DNA of 64,000 nt from JBIQJD01 sp044507695 (GCA_044507695.1 JBIQJD010000003.1:1-64000), one strand, 5' to 3'. Counted from the stretch's first letter, positions 35,726-45,876 are shown. Program-made: numbers and translations. The notes: generated from the sequence alone by a model not told the origin.

Positions 35726-36898
35726 TTGCTAAAGATTATCCTTAAAAAAAATGAAGAACGAAGAATCCATTCCGGGCACTTGTGGATTTTCAGCAATGAA
35801 ATTGAAAAAATATCCGGCCAGCCTTCAAATGGAGATATAGTAAATATCTATAATTGGAAGGAAAATTTCCTCGGGGCAGCTTTCTTCAATAAAAATTCTC
35901 TTATTTCGGGAAGAATAATTTCAAAAAATCCGGTTACTGATTTAAAGGAATTTTTTACTGAAAGATTTCTTCAGGCGCAAAGATTAAGAAATGAATTTTA
36001 TCCGCACAGAAATTCTTTCCGTTTGATTTTTAGCGAAGGTGATCTTCTGCCGGGCTTGGTGATTGATAAATACAATAATACATTTGTGCTTCAGGTTTAT
36101 TCTTATGGAATGAATGCAAATCTGAATATCATTTGTGAAATATTAAAGGAAAAATTTTCAGCGGAAAATATTTTTACAAAAAATGAACCCTATTTCCGTA
36201 CACTTGAAGGACTTCCGGTTGAGGATGAAGTATTATATGGTAAAATATCAGAAGAAGTAATTGATGATGGTTCTTTAAAATTCAGAATTAATTTCCAATC
36301 AGCACATAAAACCGGGTTTTATTTTGATCAGACAGATAACAGATTTTTTATTGAACGCCTTGTAAAAGATAAATCAGTGCTTGATGCATTCTGCAATTCA
36401 GGCGGATTTGGATTGCATTCCGCAAAAGCAGGCGCAGCATCAGTTACGTTTGTTGATTCTTCTGCTGAAGAAATAAATAATGCACGTTATAATTACTCGC
36501 TTAATAATTTTAATCAGCCGGCTGAATTTATTGATGCGGATGTATTTGATTATTTGGAGAAATGTATAACAGAAAATAAAAAATTTGATGTTGTAATAAT
36601 TGATCCCCCGGCATTTGCAAAGAGCAAAAAAAATCTGCCGCAGGCAAAAAAAGGATATGAAAAACTGAACAGGCTGGCGCTGCAGGTAACTGCTGAAAAT
36701 GGATTCCTTGTTACATCTTCATGTTCTCATCACTTAAGTAAGGAAGAATTCATCCAGATTATAAATAATGCGGCGCAAAAAACCGGCAGTGCAGTTCAAC
36801 TGAATCATTTTAATACCGCATCATTTGATCATCCTGAACTTCCTGCAATGAAGGAAACATCATATCTGAAGTTTGCCGTTGTAAGGAAATTGCAGTAA
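35726..36898 (+). CDS. rlmI: RlmI-like class I rRNA (cytosine-C5) methyltransferase
   Basis: 390 residues. An N-terminal PUA domain (about 1-75, HSGHLWIFSNEI) precedes a Rossmann methyltransferase with DAFCNSGGFGLHSAKAGA (motif I, about 220-237) and VIIDPPAFAKSKK (motif IV, about 290-302), ending with SSCSHH. This is the plan of RlmI (23S rRNA m5C1962). The start is TTG with GGGAACAC before it; no ATG is suitably placed. The specific target is inferred from the family. Confidence 0.82.
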   Translation: MLKIILKKNEERRIHSGHLWIFSNEIEKISGQPSNGDIVNIYNWKENFLGAAFFNKNSLISGRIISKNPVTDLKEFFTERFLQAQRLRNEFYPHRNSFRLIFSEGDLLPGLVIDKYNNTFVLQVYSYGMNANLNIICEILKEKFSAENIFTKNEPYFRTLEGLPVEDEVLYGKISEEVIDDGSLKFRINFQSAHKTGFYFDQTDNRFFIERLVKDKSVLDAFCNSGGFGLHSAKAGAASVTFVDSSAEEINNARYNYSLNNFNQPAEFIDADVFDYLEKCITENKKFDVVIIDPPAFAKSKKNLPQAKKGYEKLNRLALQVTAENGFLVTSSCSHHLSKEEFIQIINNAAQKTGSAVQLNHFNTASFDHPELPAMKETSYLKFAVVRKLQ

Positions 36899-37092
36899 TA
36901 ATCAGTTCAGATAGAATTTAAATCAATATGTCTGTCGGCAGCTTGTTTTATATCGTCACTGTTAAACTAATCTGTTTATCTTAACAAAAAATGGAAATCT
37001 TGTAATCTTCTTGCAACATTTTTAAGTTTACCTTCGTCTAATCTTATTACTTTTCTAAAAAGTATAATTCAAAATTCAACAGAGAGGTTCAA

Positions 37093-38076
37093 TTGGATAT
37101 TTCTGCATTAAACGAAAAGATAAAACAGGAAAGTGCTTTCATTGATCTGCTGATGAATGAAATCAGTAAAGTTATTGTTGGCCAGAAGGAAATGGTGGAA
37201 AGGCTTGTTGTTGGTCTTCTTGGAAACGGACATGTACTGCTTGAAGGAGTTCCGGGGCTTGCAAAAACTCTTGCTATAAAATCTCTTGCCGCGGCAATGA
37301 AAGCTAAATTTCAGCGTATTCAGTTTACACCTGATTTGCTTCCTGCTGATTTAATCGGAACAATGATTTATAATCAAAAGGAAGGAAATTTTCTAATCAG
37401 GAAAGGACCAATCTTTTCTAATTTTATTCTTGCCGATGAAATAAACCGTGCACCTGCAAAAGTACAATCTGCGCTGCTTGAAGCAATGCAGGAACGGCAG
37501 GTAACAATTGGTGAATCTACATTTAAACTTGAGGAACCATTCCTTGTTCTTGCAACTCAAAATCCGATTGAACAGGAGGGAACATACCCGCTGCCGGAAG
37601 CACAGGTTGACAGGTTTATGCTGAAGGTTAAAATTTCTTATCCGACAAAGGATGAGGAATTAAAAATAATGCGGCAGAATGTAAACCAGATTGATACTGT
37701 TATTAGACCTGTAATTTCAACAAATGATATTTTGAATGCACGTAATCTTTTGAATGAGGTTTATGTTGATGAAAAGATTGAACGGTATATTCTTGATATT
37801 GTTTTTGCAACAAGAAATCCGAAAGAATACGGTTTAAATAGTTTAACAGATCTTATAAGTTACGGCGCATCTCCCCGTGCAACAATTAATCTTGCATTAA
37901 GCGCAAAAGCCATGGCATTCATAAAGCGAAGGGGATACGTAATACCGGAAGATGTAAGAGGAATTTGTCTTGATGTAATGCGCCACAGAGTTGCAGTTAC
38001 TTATGAAGCAGAAGCCGAAGAACTTACTTCTGAAAATATTATTCAGGAGATCTTAAATAAAATTGAAGTGCCGTAA
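37093..38076 (+). CDS. MoxR-family AAA+ ATPase
   Basis: 327 residues, TTG start with AGAGAGG before it. Walker A GVPGLAKTLA (about 55-64), Walker B FILADEINRAP (about 114-124), sensor LATQNPIEQEGTYPLPEAQ and the C-terminal lid. MoxR ATPases act as chaperones with VWA-domain partners. It opens the Bat operon (DUF58, DUF4381-like, BatA-E), the standard arrangement in Bacteroidota. About 190 bp of AT-rich leader precede it. Confidence 0.93.
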   Translation: MDISALNEKIKQESAFIDLLMNEISKVIVGQKEMVERLVVGLLGNGHVLLEGVPGLAKTLAIKSLAAAMKAKFQRIQFTPDLLPADLIGTMIYNQKEGNFLIRKGPIFSNFILADEINRAPAKVQSALLEAMQERQVTIGESTFKLEEPFLVLATQNPIEQEGTYPLPEAQVDRFMLKVKISYPTKDEELKIMRQNVNQIDTVIRPVISTNDILNARNLLNEVYVDEKIERYILDIVFATRNPKEYGLNSLTDLISYGASPRATINLALSAKAMAFIKRRGYVIPEDVRGICLDVMRHRVAVTYEAEAEELTSENIIQEILNKIEVP

Positions 38077-38084
38077 TTATAATC

Positions 38085-38960
38085 ATGCTTACAAAAGAAT
38101 TAATTAAACAGGTAAGACAAATTGAAATAAGAACAAAGGGACTTGTTACGCAGGTCTTTTCCGGAGAGTATCATTCCGTTTTTAAAGGAAGAGGAATGGA
38201 ATTTTCCGAAGTTCGTGAGTATCAGTTTGGTGATGATATCAGAAATATCGATTGGAATGTTACTGCAAGATTTGGGCATCCGTTCATTAAAATTTTTGAG
38301 GAGGAACGGGAACTTACTGTAATTATGATGGTTGATTTAAGCGGATCTTTAATTTTTGGTTCAGTTGAAAAAACAAAGCAGCAGATTGCAGCAGAACTAA
38401 GCGCTATACTTGCGTTTTCTGCTCTTAAGAATAATGATAAAGTTGGTTTGCTGATGTTTACTGATAAGATTGAAAAGTTTGTTCCGCCGAGAAAGGGAAG
38501 AAAACATGTTCTGAGAATTATCAGTGAAGTTCTTTCATTTAAACCTGAAGGAAAAAGTACTAACATAAAATCAGCGTTGGAATATCTGAACCGCGCAATT
38601 AAAAAGAGAAGCATTGTATTTCTTCTTTCTGATTTTATGGATTCAGGATATGAAAAAATCCTCAGAATTGTTGGAAAGAAACATGATCTTATTGGAATTG
38701 TAATTAGTGATGAACGTGAAAATGTTTTGCCTCAGATGGGATTGGTAAAATTTGTTGATGCAGAAACCGGTGAAGAAAGATGGCTGGATACGAGTGATAA
38801 ATCAGTCAGGCAATATTTGCAAAGATTTAAAGAAGAAACAAAGCTCAGAAGAAAATCTTTGTTTGATTCAAGCAGGCTTGATAGCATTGAGATTTCAACC
38901 GGAGAGAATTATATAAAACCACTTGTTAAATTTTTCAAAGCACGCGAGAGACGATGGTAA
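38085..38960 (+). CDS. DUF58 domain protein with VWA-like fold
   Basis: 291 residues. The family signature FSEVREYQFGDDIRNIDWNVTARFG is at about residues 41-65, followed by a VWA-like fold with a MIDAS-type MVDLSGSL (about 84-91) and SDFMDSGYE. Partner of MoxR ATPases, cytoplasmic. It starts 8 bp after moxR and overlaps the next gene by seven bases. Probably a metal-dependent adaptor in assembly of the Bat complex. Confidence 0.9.
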   Translation: MLTKELIKQVRQIEIRTKGLVTQVFSGEYHSVFKGRGMEFSEVREYQFGDDIRNIDWNVTARFGHPFIKIFEEERELTVIMMVDLSGSLIFGSVEKTKQQIAAELSAILAFSALKNNDKVGLLMFTDKIEKFVPPRKGRKHVLRIISEVLSFKPEGKSTNIKSALEYLNRAIKKRSIVFLLSDFMDSGYEKILRIVGKKHDLIGIVISDERENVLPQMGLVKFVDAETGEERWLDTSDKSVRQYLQRFKEETKLRRKSLFDSSRLDSIEISTGENYIKPLVKFFKARERRW

Positions 38961-39949
38961 AAAGTTTCAGGATAATTTTTACTGCACTGTTGTTTTGCAT
39001 CTCTGTTCATGCTCAGGAAATTACCGCCAGTGCATCAACTGATTCTTCAGATTATATGATTGGTGATTTTATTCACTATAAAATCATCGTCTCATCAGAT
39101 CATAATGCTTCTGTTCTTTCAGCAGGCCTAATTGATAGTGCTGCCAATGTTGAATTGATTTCAATTGATGAACCGAAGATTGAAAAAGTTGAAAATAAAA
39201 AAATTACAACATTGGGATTCACAATCTCAAAATATGATTCCGCTGAGGTGAATATTCCTCCCATCCCGGTTTATTACAAAACAGGCAGCGATGAGCAGTC
39301 TAATCAATTTCAGATTATAACTCCGGAACAGGCTGCCAATGATCCTTCAATAAAAACTGTGATGACAAATCCTGTTTCGTTTACTGTTCATTCAATGAAG
39401 GTAAATGTTAAAGAGGAAATTAAAGATGTTAAAGAGCCAGTTACAATTCCTATTGATTGGAAAATAATTGCTTTATGGGTACTAATTGGCCTGGCCGTCC
39501 TTTCAATAATTTATTTTCTTTACAAAAAATACTGGAAGAAGAAAGAGACTGCTGAAAGAAAAATTATTGTTCTTCCGCCGCATGTTAATGCATTGAATTC
39601 ACTTAAAGAACTTGAGGAGAAAAAACTCTGGCAGAATGGTGAGATCAAACAATATCATTCGGAAATTACAGGAATCATAAGAAAGTATTTTGAGGAAAGA
39701 TTTAATCTTCCCGCGCTTGAACTTACAACATCTGAAGCAATGCTGCATTTGCGCAGCACGGGCGGAGCCGAACAAATAATTAATATAACGTATGATTTTC
39801 TTTCAAACGCTGATCTTGTAAAGTTTGCAAAATATACACCAATGAACTCCGTTAACGAAGAGATGATGAAACAGGCGTATGAAATAGTTAATAAAACTAT
39901 TCCGGTTAAAGAAACTGCTGCAGTGGAGGCGGAATCAGATGTTCAATAA
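38954..39949 (+). CDS. Exported membrane protein of the Bat operon (DUF4381-like)
   Basis: 331 residues: signal peptide (about 1-20, ending SVHAQ), an Ig-like beta domain (about 21-155), one membrane helix (about 174-192) and a cytoplasmic helical tail with LKELEEKKLWQNGEIKQYHSEITGIIRKYFEERF, resembling DUF4381. It overlaps both neighbours. Its plan is a short version of BatD (beta domain, single helix, cytoplasmic helical domain), so it may be a BatD relative. Confidence 0.75.
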   Translation: MVKSFRIIFTALLFCISVHAQEITASASTDSSDYMIGDFIHYKIIVSSDHNASVLSAGLIDSAANVELISIDEPKIEKVENKKITTLGFTISKYDSAEVNIPPIPVYYKTGSDEQSNQFQIITPEQAANDPSIKTVMTNPVSFTVHSMKVNVKEEIKDVKEPVTIPIDWKIIALWVLIGLAVLSIIYFLYKKYWKKKETAERKIIVLPPHVNALNSLKELEEKKLWQNGEIKQYHSEITGIIRKYFEERFNLPALELTTSEAMLHLRSTGGAEQIINITYDFLSNADLVKFAKYTPMNSVNEEMMKQAYEIVNKTIPVKETAAVEAESDVQ

Positions 39950-40934
39950 TATAACATTTGCATATCCGTGGGTTTTATATTTTCTGATTCTTATTCCGGT
40001 TTTGCTTGCATGGTACTGGTGGAAAGGAAGAAACAGGCAGGCATCAATTACATTTTCTTCATTAAAGATTTATAAGAATTTTCCCAAAACATGGCGTGAG
40101 AGATTTCGTCATCTGCCTGCAGTGCTGAGAGCAGCCGCATTAGCATTGTTGATAATTGCACTTGCCCGTCCTCAGTCCTTTTCTTCAGGTGAAAATATTT
40201 ATACTGAAGGAATTGATATTGCAATGGTACTTGATATTTCCGGCAGTATGCTTGCAGAAGATTTAAAACCAAATCGTCTCTCTGCTGCAAAAAATGTAAT
40301 TGATGAATTTATACAGGCACGCTTAACAGACCGCATTGGTCTTGTTGTTTTTGCACGTGAAGCATTTACACAATGCCCTTTAACAATTGATTATTCCGTG
40401 TTAAGAAATCTGCTTGCAGATATCAGAAGCGGAATGATTGATGACGGGACAGCAATAGGCAACGCAATTGCAAATGGTGTAAACAGGCTTAAAGACAGCA
40501 ATGCAAAGAGTAAAATAATTATACTTCTTACGGATGGAGTTAATAACAGCGGAGAAGTTGATCCGGTTTCCTCTGCAAATATTGCTGCTGCTTTCGGCAT
40601 AAGAATTTATACAATCGGGGTTGGAACAAGAGGCGAGGCGCCTTATCCTGTTCAGACACCGTTTGGTACAAGATACCAGATGGTTCCGGTTGAAATAGAT
40701 GAATCAGTTTTAAAGCAGATAGCGAAAACTACAGATGGACAGTATTTCCGTGCAACTGATAACAAAACTCTGCAAAATATTTATGAGCAGATTGATCAGC
40801 TTGAAAAAACAAAGGTTGAAATTACATCTTACAGAAATGCTGAGGAATTATTTTACGGCTGGCTTGGCGGCGGCTTGTTATTATTGTGTTTGGAATTGGG
40901 ATTGACGAGATCAATCTTTAGAAAATTACCATAA
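39939..40934 (+). CDS. batA: BatA, VWA-domain membrane protein
   Basis: 331 residues with two N-terminal helices, a VWA domain (about 90-290) and a C-terminal helix (about 308-325). The MIDAS is intact: MVLDISGSML (about 90-99), a Thr and LLTDGVNNSG. Bat proteins contribute to oxygen tolerance in Bacteroides and to periplasmic stress resistance elsewhere; their exact action is unclear. It overlaps the previous gene by eleven bases. Confidence 0.9.
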   Translation: MFNNITFAYPWVLYFLILIPVLLAWYWWKGRNRQASITFSSLKIYKNFPKTWRERFRHLPAVLRAAALALLIIALARPQSFSSGENIYTEGIDIAMVLDISGSMLAEDLKPNRLSAAKNVIDEFIQARLTDRIGLVVFAREAFTQCPLTIDYSVLRNLLADIRSGMIDDGTAIGNAIANGVNRLKDSNAKSKIIILLTDGVNNSGEVDPVSSANIAAAFGIRIYTIGVGTRGEAPYPVQTPFGTRYQMVPVEIDESVLKQIAKTTDGQYFRATDNKTLQNIYEQIDQLEKTKVEITSYRNAEELFYGWLGGGLLLLCLELGLTRSIFRKLP

Positions 40935-40991
40935 CAAATTTTTAGTTCAACGGATTAAGAATTTTTAATCTTTAAATTATTCAGAGATTTT

Positions 40992-42035
40992 ATGTTTCGA
41001 TTCGCTCACCCGGAATATTTAACAGCTTTATACGCACTTCCGGTTATAGTGCTGTTGTTCTGGTATTTAAATAGGAACAGGAAGAAACTGCTTGAAAAGT
41101 TTGCTGGCAGAAAACTTCATAATGTTCTCATTCCAACTTACAGCAGAACCAAAAGCTGGATTAAATTCGGATTGATAATTATTTCTATGGCTCTGCTTAT
41201 TATTGCAGCGGCTAATCCGCAAATAGGAACAAAGGTGGAAGAAGTTAAACAAACCGGAATTGATGTTTTCATTCTGCTTGATGTTTCTGAAAGCATGAAC
41301 GCGCAGGATATTAAACCAAGCAGGCTTGAAAAAGCTAAGTACCAGATTGCTAATCTTATACGAAGATTGCAGGGAGATAGAATTGGTTTGATAGTTTTTT
41401 CCGGTGCAGCATATATTCAATTTCCTTTAACCACAGATTATTCAGCAGCGGGATTATTTTTAAATGCAGTTGATGTTCATTCCGTTCCGCAGCCTGGCAC
41501 TGCAATTGGTCCGGCAATCTTACTTGCAATTGAATCTTTTGACTATAAAACGAGTACTGAAAAAGTTATAGTGGTAATTACGGATGGAGAAGATCATGAA
41601 GGCGATGTGATGGAAGCAGTGAAAGCTGCAGTTGAAAAGGGAATAAGAATTTATACAATCGGGCTTGGTTCACCGCAGGGCGTTCCCATTCCGGTTTATA
41701 ATAACCAGGGGCAGCAAATAGATTTTAAAAGAGATCACAGCGGAATGACTGTATTAACCAAATTGGATGAAGAAACACTTAAAAGAATTGCAGCTTCAGG
41801 AAATGGTAAATTTTTCCGCGGATCAAATTATGAGGATGAACTCGATCTTATTTACAGAGATTTATCTTCATTGGAGAAAACTGAATTCGGGGTAAAAAAA
41901 GTAACTGATTACGAAGACAGGTTTTATTATTTTCTTATTCCTGCAATATTATTATTGCTAGTAGAATTTTTTATGTCAGATAAGAAATCACCTTTATTTA
42001 CAAAGCTAAACAGAAGATTGGGAATTGAGCAATGA
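40992..42035 (+). CDS. batB: BatB, VWA-domain membrane protein
   Basis: 347 residues, same plan as BatA: two N-terminal helices, VWA domain with LLDVSESMNAQDIKPSRLEKAK (about 96-117) and ITDGEDHEGD, and a C-terminal helix. The MIDAS Ser-x-Ser is kept as SES. It follows BatA after 57 bp and overlaps BatC by four bases (ATGA). Confidence 0.9.
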   Translation: MFRFAHPEYLTALYALPVIVLLFWYLNRNRKKLLEKFAGRKLHNVLIPTYSRTKSWIKFGLIIISMALLIIAAANPQIGTKVEEVKQTGIDVFILLDVSESMNAQDIKPSRLEKAKYQIANLIRRLQGDRIGLIVFSGAAYIQFPLTTDYSAAGLFLNAVDVHSVPQPGTAIGPAILLAIESFDYKTSTEKVIVVITDGEDHEGDVMEAVKAAVEKGIRIYTIGLGSPQGVPIPVYNNQGQQIDFKRDHSGMTVLTKLDEETLKRIAASGNGKFFRGSNYEDELDLIYRDLSSLEKTEFGVKKVTDYEDRFYYFLIPAILLLLVEFFMSDKKSPLFTKLNRRLGIEQ

Positions 42036-42808
42036 AAAAGATATTAAACAATATTTTACCAATAGTTGTATTAATATTTTTAACCGCTTCGGAAATGAAC
42101 AACGCTCAATCAATGAGGGAGCTTATTAATGATGGAGTAGATTTATACAAGGAGAAAAAGTTTACGGATTCTGAAGTTAATTTTAAAAAAGGATTAGAAA
42201 AAGCACCTGAAAGCTTTGCTGCTAACTTCAATCTTGGTGATGCATACTATAAACAGCAAAGATATGAGGATGCTCTTGGTTCATTTCAGAATTCACTTGC
42301 AAGTGCGCAGACCGATGATCAAAAAGCAAAGGTGTATCATAACATCGGGAATTCACTTTTAAAATCAGATAAAATAAAAGAAAGTATTGAAGCATATAAA
42401 AAAGCTTTGAAACTTAATCCGAACGATGCAGATACAAAATATAATTTATCCTATGCTTTGAACCTGCTGAAGCAGCAGCAGAATCAGCAGCAAAATCAGA
42501 ATGATAAGAATAAAGATAAGAACGATGACAAACAGGATCAGCAGAACCAGAATGACCAGAACAAGGATAAGAATAAAGATGAACAAAAACAGGATCAGAA
42601 GCAGGATCAGAATAAGCAGCAGGATCAGCAGCAAAAACCCGATCAGAATCAGCAGGCTCAGCAGGATAATCTGAAACAGAAAGAGCAAAAAATTTCACAG
42701 GAAGAAGCGGAAAGAATTTTGCAGGCATTGATGAATAATGAAAAAGATCTTCAGAAAAAATTAAGGAAACAAAAAGGTACTCCTGTTAAAACTGAAAAAG
42801 ATTGGTAA
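42032..42808 (+). CDS. batC: BatC, TPR protein with low-complexity Gln/Lys/Asp tail
   Basis: 258 residues. Signal peptide (about 1-26), three TPR units (about 30-145, e.g. YYKQQRYEDALGSFQNSLAS) and a long hydrophilic tract (about 148-220) made almost only of Q, N, K and D, then a charged end. The tract is encoded by near-repetitive CAG/GAT/AAG codons and may vary in length between strains. Periplasmic partner of BatA/BatB. Confidence 0.85.
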   Translation: MKKILNNILPIVVLIFLTASEMNNAQSMRELINDGVDLYKEKKFTDSEVNFKKGLEKAPESFAANFNLGDAYYKQQRYEDALGSFQNSLASAQTDDQKAKVYHNIGNSLLKSDKIKESIEAYKKALKLNPNDADTKYNLSYALNLLKQQQNQQQNQNDKNKDKNDDKQDQQNQNDQNKDKNKDEQKQDQKQDQNKQQDQQQKPDQNQQAQQDNLKQKEQKISQEEAERILQALMNNEKDLQKKLRKQKGTPVKTEKDW

Positions 42809-42837
42809 AATTTTAGATCAGGTATAATTTATTAGAA

Positions 42838-44676
42838 ATGAGATACGAACTGAAAAAAATATTTTTAATTGTAATTTTATTACAAACAATTAGTTTAGCT
42901 CAAAGTTTTAATGCATCTGTAAGCAGTACAAAGGTGGGTATATCTGATCAGTTCCAGGTATCATTCACTTTTGAAGGTGATGATATAAACAGCCTGAAAA
43001 ATTTCTCTCCACCGGATTTTAAAAATTTCCTTGTGCTCTCCGGACCAAATCAATCAACAAGTATGCAAATAATAAACGGAGCAGTATCAGCTTCTCTAAC
43101 TTACTCTTATTATCTGCAGCCGAGGGATGTTGGAAATTTTACGATCGGAAGTGCTTCAATTTCCTTTAAAGGAACAACATACAAATCCGATCCCATAAAA
43201 ATTGAAGTTGTTAAGGGAAGCCTGCAGCAGCAGAATGTACAACGGCAGCAGCGTGATCAATCAGTATCAAATGAAGAAATTGCAGAAAACTTATTTGTAA
43301 GAGCAAGTGCTGATAAACAGCGTGCATACAAAGGTGAACAGATTACGGTTACATATAAACTTTATACGAGATTAACAATTGCTTCACAGATGTCCATTTC
43401 AAAGCTGCCGCAGTACCAGGGTTTTTGGGCAGAAGAATTGGAAACTTCAAACAATATTTCTTTTACTACAGAAGTTGTAAATGGAAAACAATTCAGAGTT
43501 GGTATTCTAAAAAAGGTTGCATTGTTTCCAACAGAAGCAGGGCAGTTATCAATCACTCCTTTTGAACTTAATGTTCCGGTATTAATAAGAAAGAAGAGCA
43601 GAAGCGGAAGCATCTTTGATGATTTCTTTAATGATCCATTCTTCAGCCGGGGTGAAACAGTTGAGTATAATGCAAAATCAAATACAATAAAAGTTGAAGT
43701 TCTTCCTTTGCCGGATGAAAACGTTCCGCCTTCGTTCAATGGTGCTGTTGGAAGTTTTCTACTGAATCATTCTATCAATACAACAGAAACAAAAACAAAC
43801 GAACCTGTTTCAATTAAGCTTGATATATCAGGTTCGGGAAATATAAAGCTGTTGAATGTCCCTGAAATTGTTCTTCCTTCTGGCTTCGAAAAATATGAAC
43901 CAAAAACTTCCGAACAGATAAATCGTAACGGGAAAATTTCAGGAAGAAAAAGTATTGAATATTTGTTAGTGCCTCGTACAGCAGGAGAGAAGGAAATTCC
44001 GCCAATCAGCTTTTCTTTCTTCGATCCTTCAAAAAAAGATTATGTCACTTTAAGCACTCCTTCATATACTATTAAAGTTGAGCAGGGTGAAACATCAAAC
44101 ACTGTTGTTTACAGCGGTAAAGAAGATGTTAAACAGCTCGGTGATGATATAAGATACATCAAAACAACTGTTGATGATCTTGATAAAAAAAGTGAAATTG
44201 TTCTTTATCAATTTGGATTTTGGACTGCAGCAATACTTCCGTTGTTTGCGGCTGCCGGACTTATAGCATGGAAAAGAAAAGAAGATAAACTTTCCGGTGA
44301 TACTCAATTAATGCGCTATTCACGGGCGCAGAAAATTGCACGCACAAGGTTGAAGAAAGCTAAACAGCTTCTTCAGGCAAATAAGGAAACAGAATTTTAT
44401 GCAGAGATTTCTCTTGCCTTATCCGGATATCTTGAAGATAAACTCCGGATGCCTAAATCAGAATTCTCAATAGAGAAAGCCGCAGAAGAACTTCGTAACA
44501 GAAATGTTAATGAGGCACTCATAAATCAATTTAAAATTTGTGCAGAAAAAACTGATTACATAAGATTTGCTCCGGCGCATGATGGTCTGGCAGAAATGAA
44601 TAATATTTATAATCAATCTGCTGAAGTAATTATTGAACTTGAAAAAAACTTTGCGGTGAAAAAAAATGTTACTTAA
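42838..44676 (+). CDS. batD: BatD oxygen-tolerance protein
   Basis: 612 residues: signal peptide (about 1-21), a large periplasmic part of Ig-like beta domains (about 22-450, starting SFNASVSSTKVGISDQFQVSFTFEG), one membrane helix (about 462-478, FWTAAILPLFAAAGLIAW) and a helical cytoplasmic tail. The tail resembles the DUF4381-like end of the 38954-39949 protein. It overlaps BatE by eleven bases. Confidence 0.9.
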   Translation: MRYELKKIFLIVILLQTISLAQSFNASVSSTKVGISDQFQVSFTFEGDDINSLKNFSPPDFKNFLVLSGPNQSTSMQIINGAVSASLTYSYYLQPRDVGNFTIGSASISFKGTTYKSDPIKIEVVKGSLQQQNVQRQQRDQSVSNEEIAENLFVRASADKQRAYKGEQITVTYKLYTRLTIASQMSISKLPQYQGFWAEELETSNNISFTTEVVNGKQFRVGILKKVALFPTEAGQLSITPFELNVPVLIRKKSRSGSIFDDFFNDPFFSRGETVEYNAKSNTIKVEVLPLPDENVPPSFNGAVGSFLLNHSINTTETKTNEPVSIKLDISGSGNIKLLNVPEIVLPSGFEKYEPKTSEQINRNGKISGRKSIEYLLVPRTAGEKEIPPISFSFFDPSKKDYVTLSTPSYTIKVEQGETSNTVVYSGKEDVKQLGDDIRYIKTTVDDLDKKSEIVLYQFGFWTAAILPLFAAAGLIAWKRKEDKLSGDTQLMRYSRAQKIARTRLKKAKQLLQANKETEFYAEISLALSGYLEDKLRMPKSEFSIEKAAEELRNRNVNEALINQFKICAEKTDYIRFAPAHDGLAEMNNIYNQSAEVIIELEKNFAVKKNVT

Positions 44677-45427
44677 AAAGTTGTTTCTCGTTTCAATATT
44701 TATGTCTCTTTCCGTTCCTGTATCAGCACAATCACCTGAAGCAATGCTGATGAGAGGAAATGAATTTTACAAAGCAAAAAATTATAATAAAGCTATTGAA
44801 ATTTATGAAGGTTTAATTGAGCAGGGTTTTGAAAGCTCTGTTCTTTTTTACAATACCGGCAACGCATACTACAGAACCGGAAAATTAGGTTTCGCAATCT
44901 TATACTACGAGAAAGCTTTAAAATTATCTCCATCTGATGAAGATATAAAACACAATCTTGCGCTTGCAAATCTCCAAACGGCTGATAGGATTGAAACTCT
45001 GCCGAAATTTTTTCTTTTCCAATGGTGGGAAGCTCTGCTTGGATTATTTTCGGTTTCAGGCTGGACGTATGTTTCATACATTTTTTATATCATTGTTCTT
45101 GCATCTGTTGTTCTTTATTTTTTCGTACGCAGAACAGATTGGCAAAAAAAATCAGTCTATGCATTTTTAGTTTCAATCGTACTGTTATTTTTATCTATTT
45201 CCATTTTAATCGTGAAACTGAATCGCGAAGAAAATGTAAAACATGGTGTAATTGTTGAAAATATTGTTACTGCAAAATCATCCCCGGATAACCGGAGTAA
45301 TGATGCATTTGTAATTCATGAAGGATTGAAAGTAAAAGTTGAGGATAAGGTTGATAATTGGCTGAAGATCAGATTAGACGATGGGAAAATCGGCTGGCTG
45401 ACTCAGAATACAATTAAAATAATTTAA
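44666..45427 (+). CDS. batE: BatE, TPR and SH3-like membrane protein
   Basis: 253 residues: signal peptide (ending VSAQ), TPR units (about 25-100, VLFYNTGNAYYRTGKLGFAILYYEKAL), two membrane helices (about 125-150 and 158-180) and a C-terminal bacterial SH3 domain (about 190-253, ending GKIGWLTQNTIKII). Last gene of the Bat operon proper; the metal-binding gene behind it follows within about 30 bp and may be co-transcribed. Confidence 0.88.
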   Translation: MLLKKLFLVSIFMSLSVPVSAQSPEAMLMRGNEFYKAKNYNKAIEIYEGLIEQGFESSVLFYNTGNAYYRTGKLGFAILYYEKALKLSPSDEDIKHNLALANLQTADRIETLPKFFLFQWWEALLGLFSVSGWTYVSYIFYIIVLASVVLYFFVRRTDWQKKSVYAFLVSIVLLFLSISILIVKLNREENVKHGVIVENIVTAKSSPDNRSNDAFVIHEGLKVKVEDKVDNWLKIRLDDGKIGWLTQNTIKII

Positions 45428-45458
45428 TAATATGATCTATAAAAAAAAGAAAGGAATC

Positions 45459-45824
45459 ATGATGAAAAATCTCATCATCGCTGCGCTTGTAATAGCATTT
45501 GGTATCGGATTTACAGGCATGACGAATGCACAGGAAAAAGAAGAGAAAAAAGTTGTAAATGAAAAAACTCAGGAAGTTAAAAATGTACAAAAGACTGATA
45601 CTGAGGAAACCACTGCTGTTGCAAAAGAAGTTAAAGAAGGAAAAGCTTTTAATGTAATTTGTCCGGTTTCAACAGAAGAGATTGATGACCCTGTTTTAGT
45701 GGAATATAAAGGGAAAGTTTACGGCGTTTGCTGCAAAAGTTGTTTAAAGAAATTTAAAAAAGATCCTGAAAAATATATTTCACGTTTAAGTGAAGATGGA
45801 ACAAAAATAGTTAAGAAAAAATAA
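45459..45824 (+). CDS. Exported YHS/TRASH-type metal-binding protein
   Basis: 121 residues from the ATG at 45459 (or the next ATG at 45462), just after AAAGGA. Signal peptide (about 1-24, ending TNAQ), a charged linker rich in Glu/Lys, then a YHS/TRASH domain: FNVICPVSTEEI, then YGVCCKSCLKKFKKDPEKYIS. The cysteines probably bind Cu, Hg or a similar metal. The domain closely resembles the C-terminal tail of the efflux adaptor at 62043-63527. A strong terminator follows. Confidence 0.75.
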   Translation: MMKNLIIAALVIAFGIGFTGMTNAQEKEEKKVVNEKTQEVKNVQKTDTEETTAVAKEVKEGKAFNVICPVSTEEIDDPVLVEYKGKVYGVCCKSCLKKFKKDPEKYISRLSEDGTKIVKKK

Positions 45825-45847
45825 TCCTGATTTTTTACACTGATTGA

Positions 45848-45876
45848 AAATCCCGGCAAGCACCGGGATTTTTTTA
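45848..45876 (+). terminator. Intrinsic terminator of the Bat operon
   Basis: AAATCCCGG, a six-base loop, CCGGGATTT, then a run of T. It lies 24 bp after the stop of the YHS protein and before the M48 protease promoter, so the Bat operon probably ends here. Confidence 0.88.

Noticed and set aside
42414..42728. Antisense open frames over BatC
   Set aside because: They are shadows of the repetitive low-complexity tract; the protein is a run of Leu/Ile with no gene-like features.
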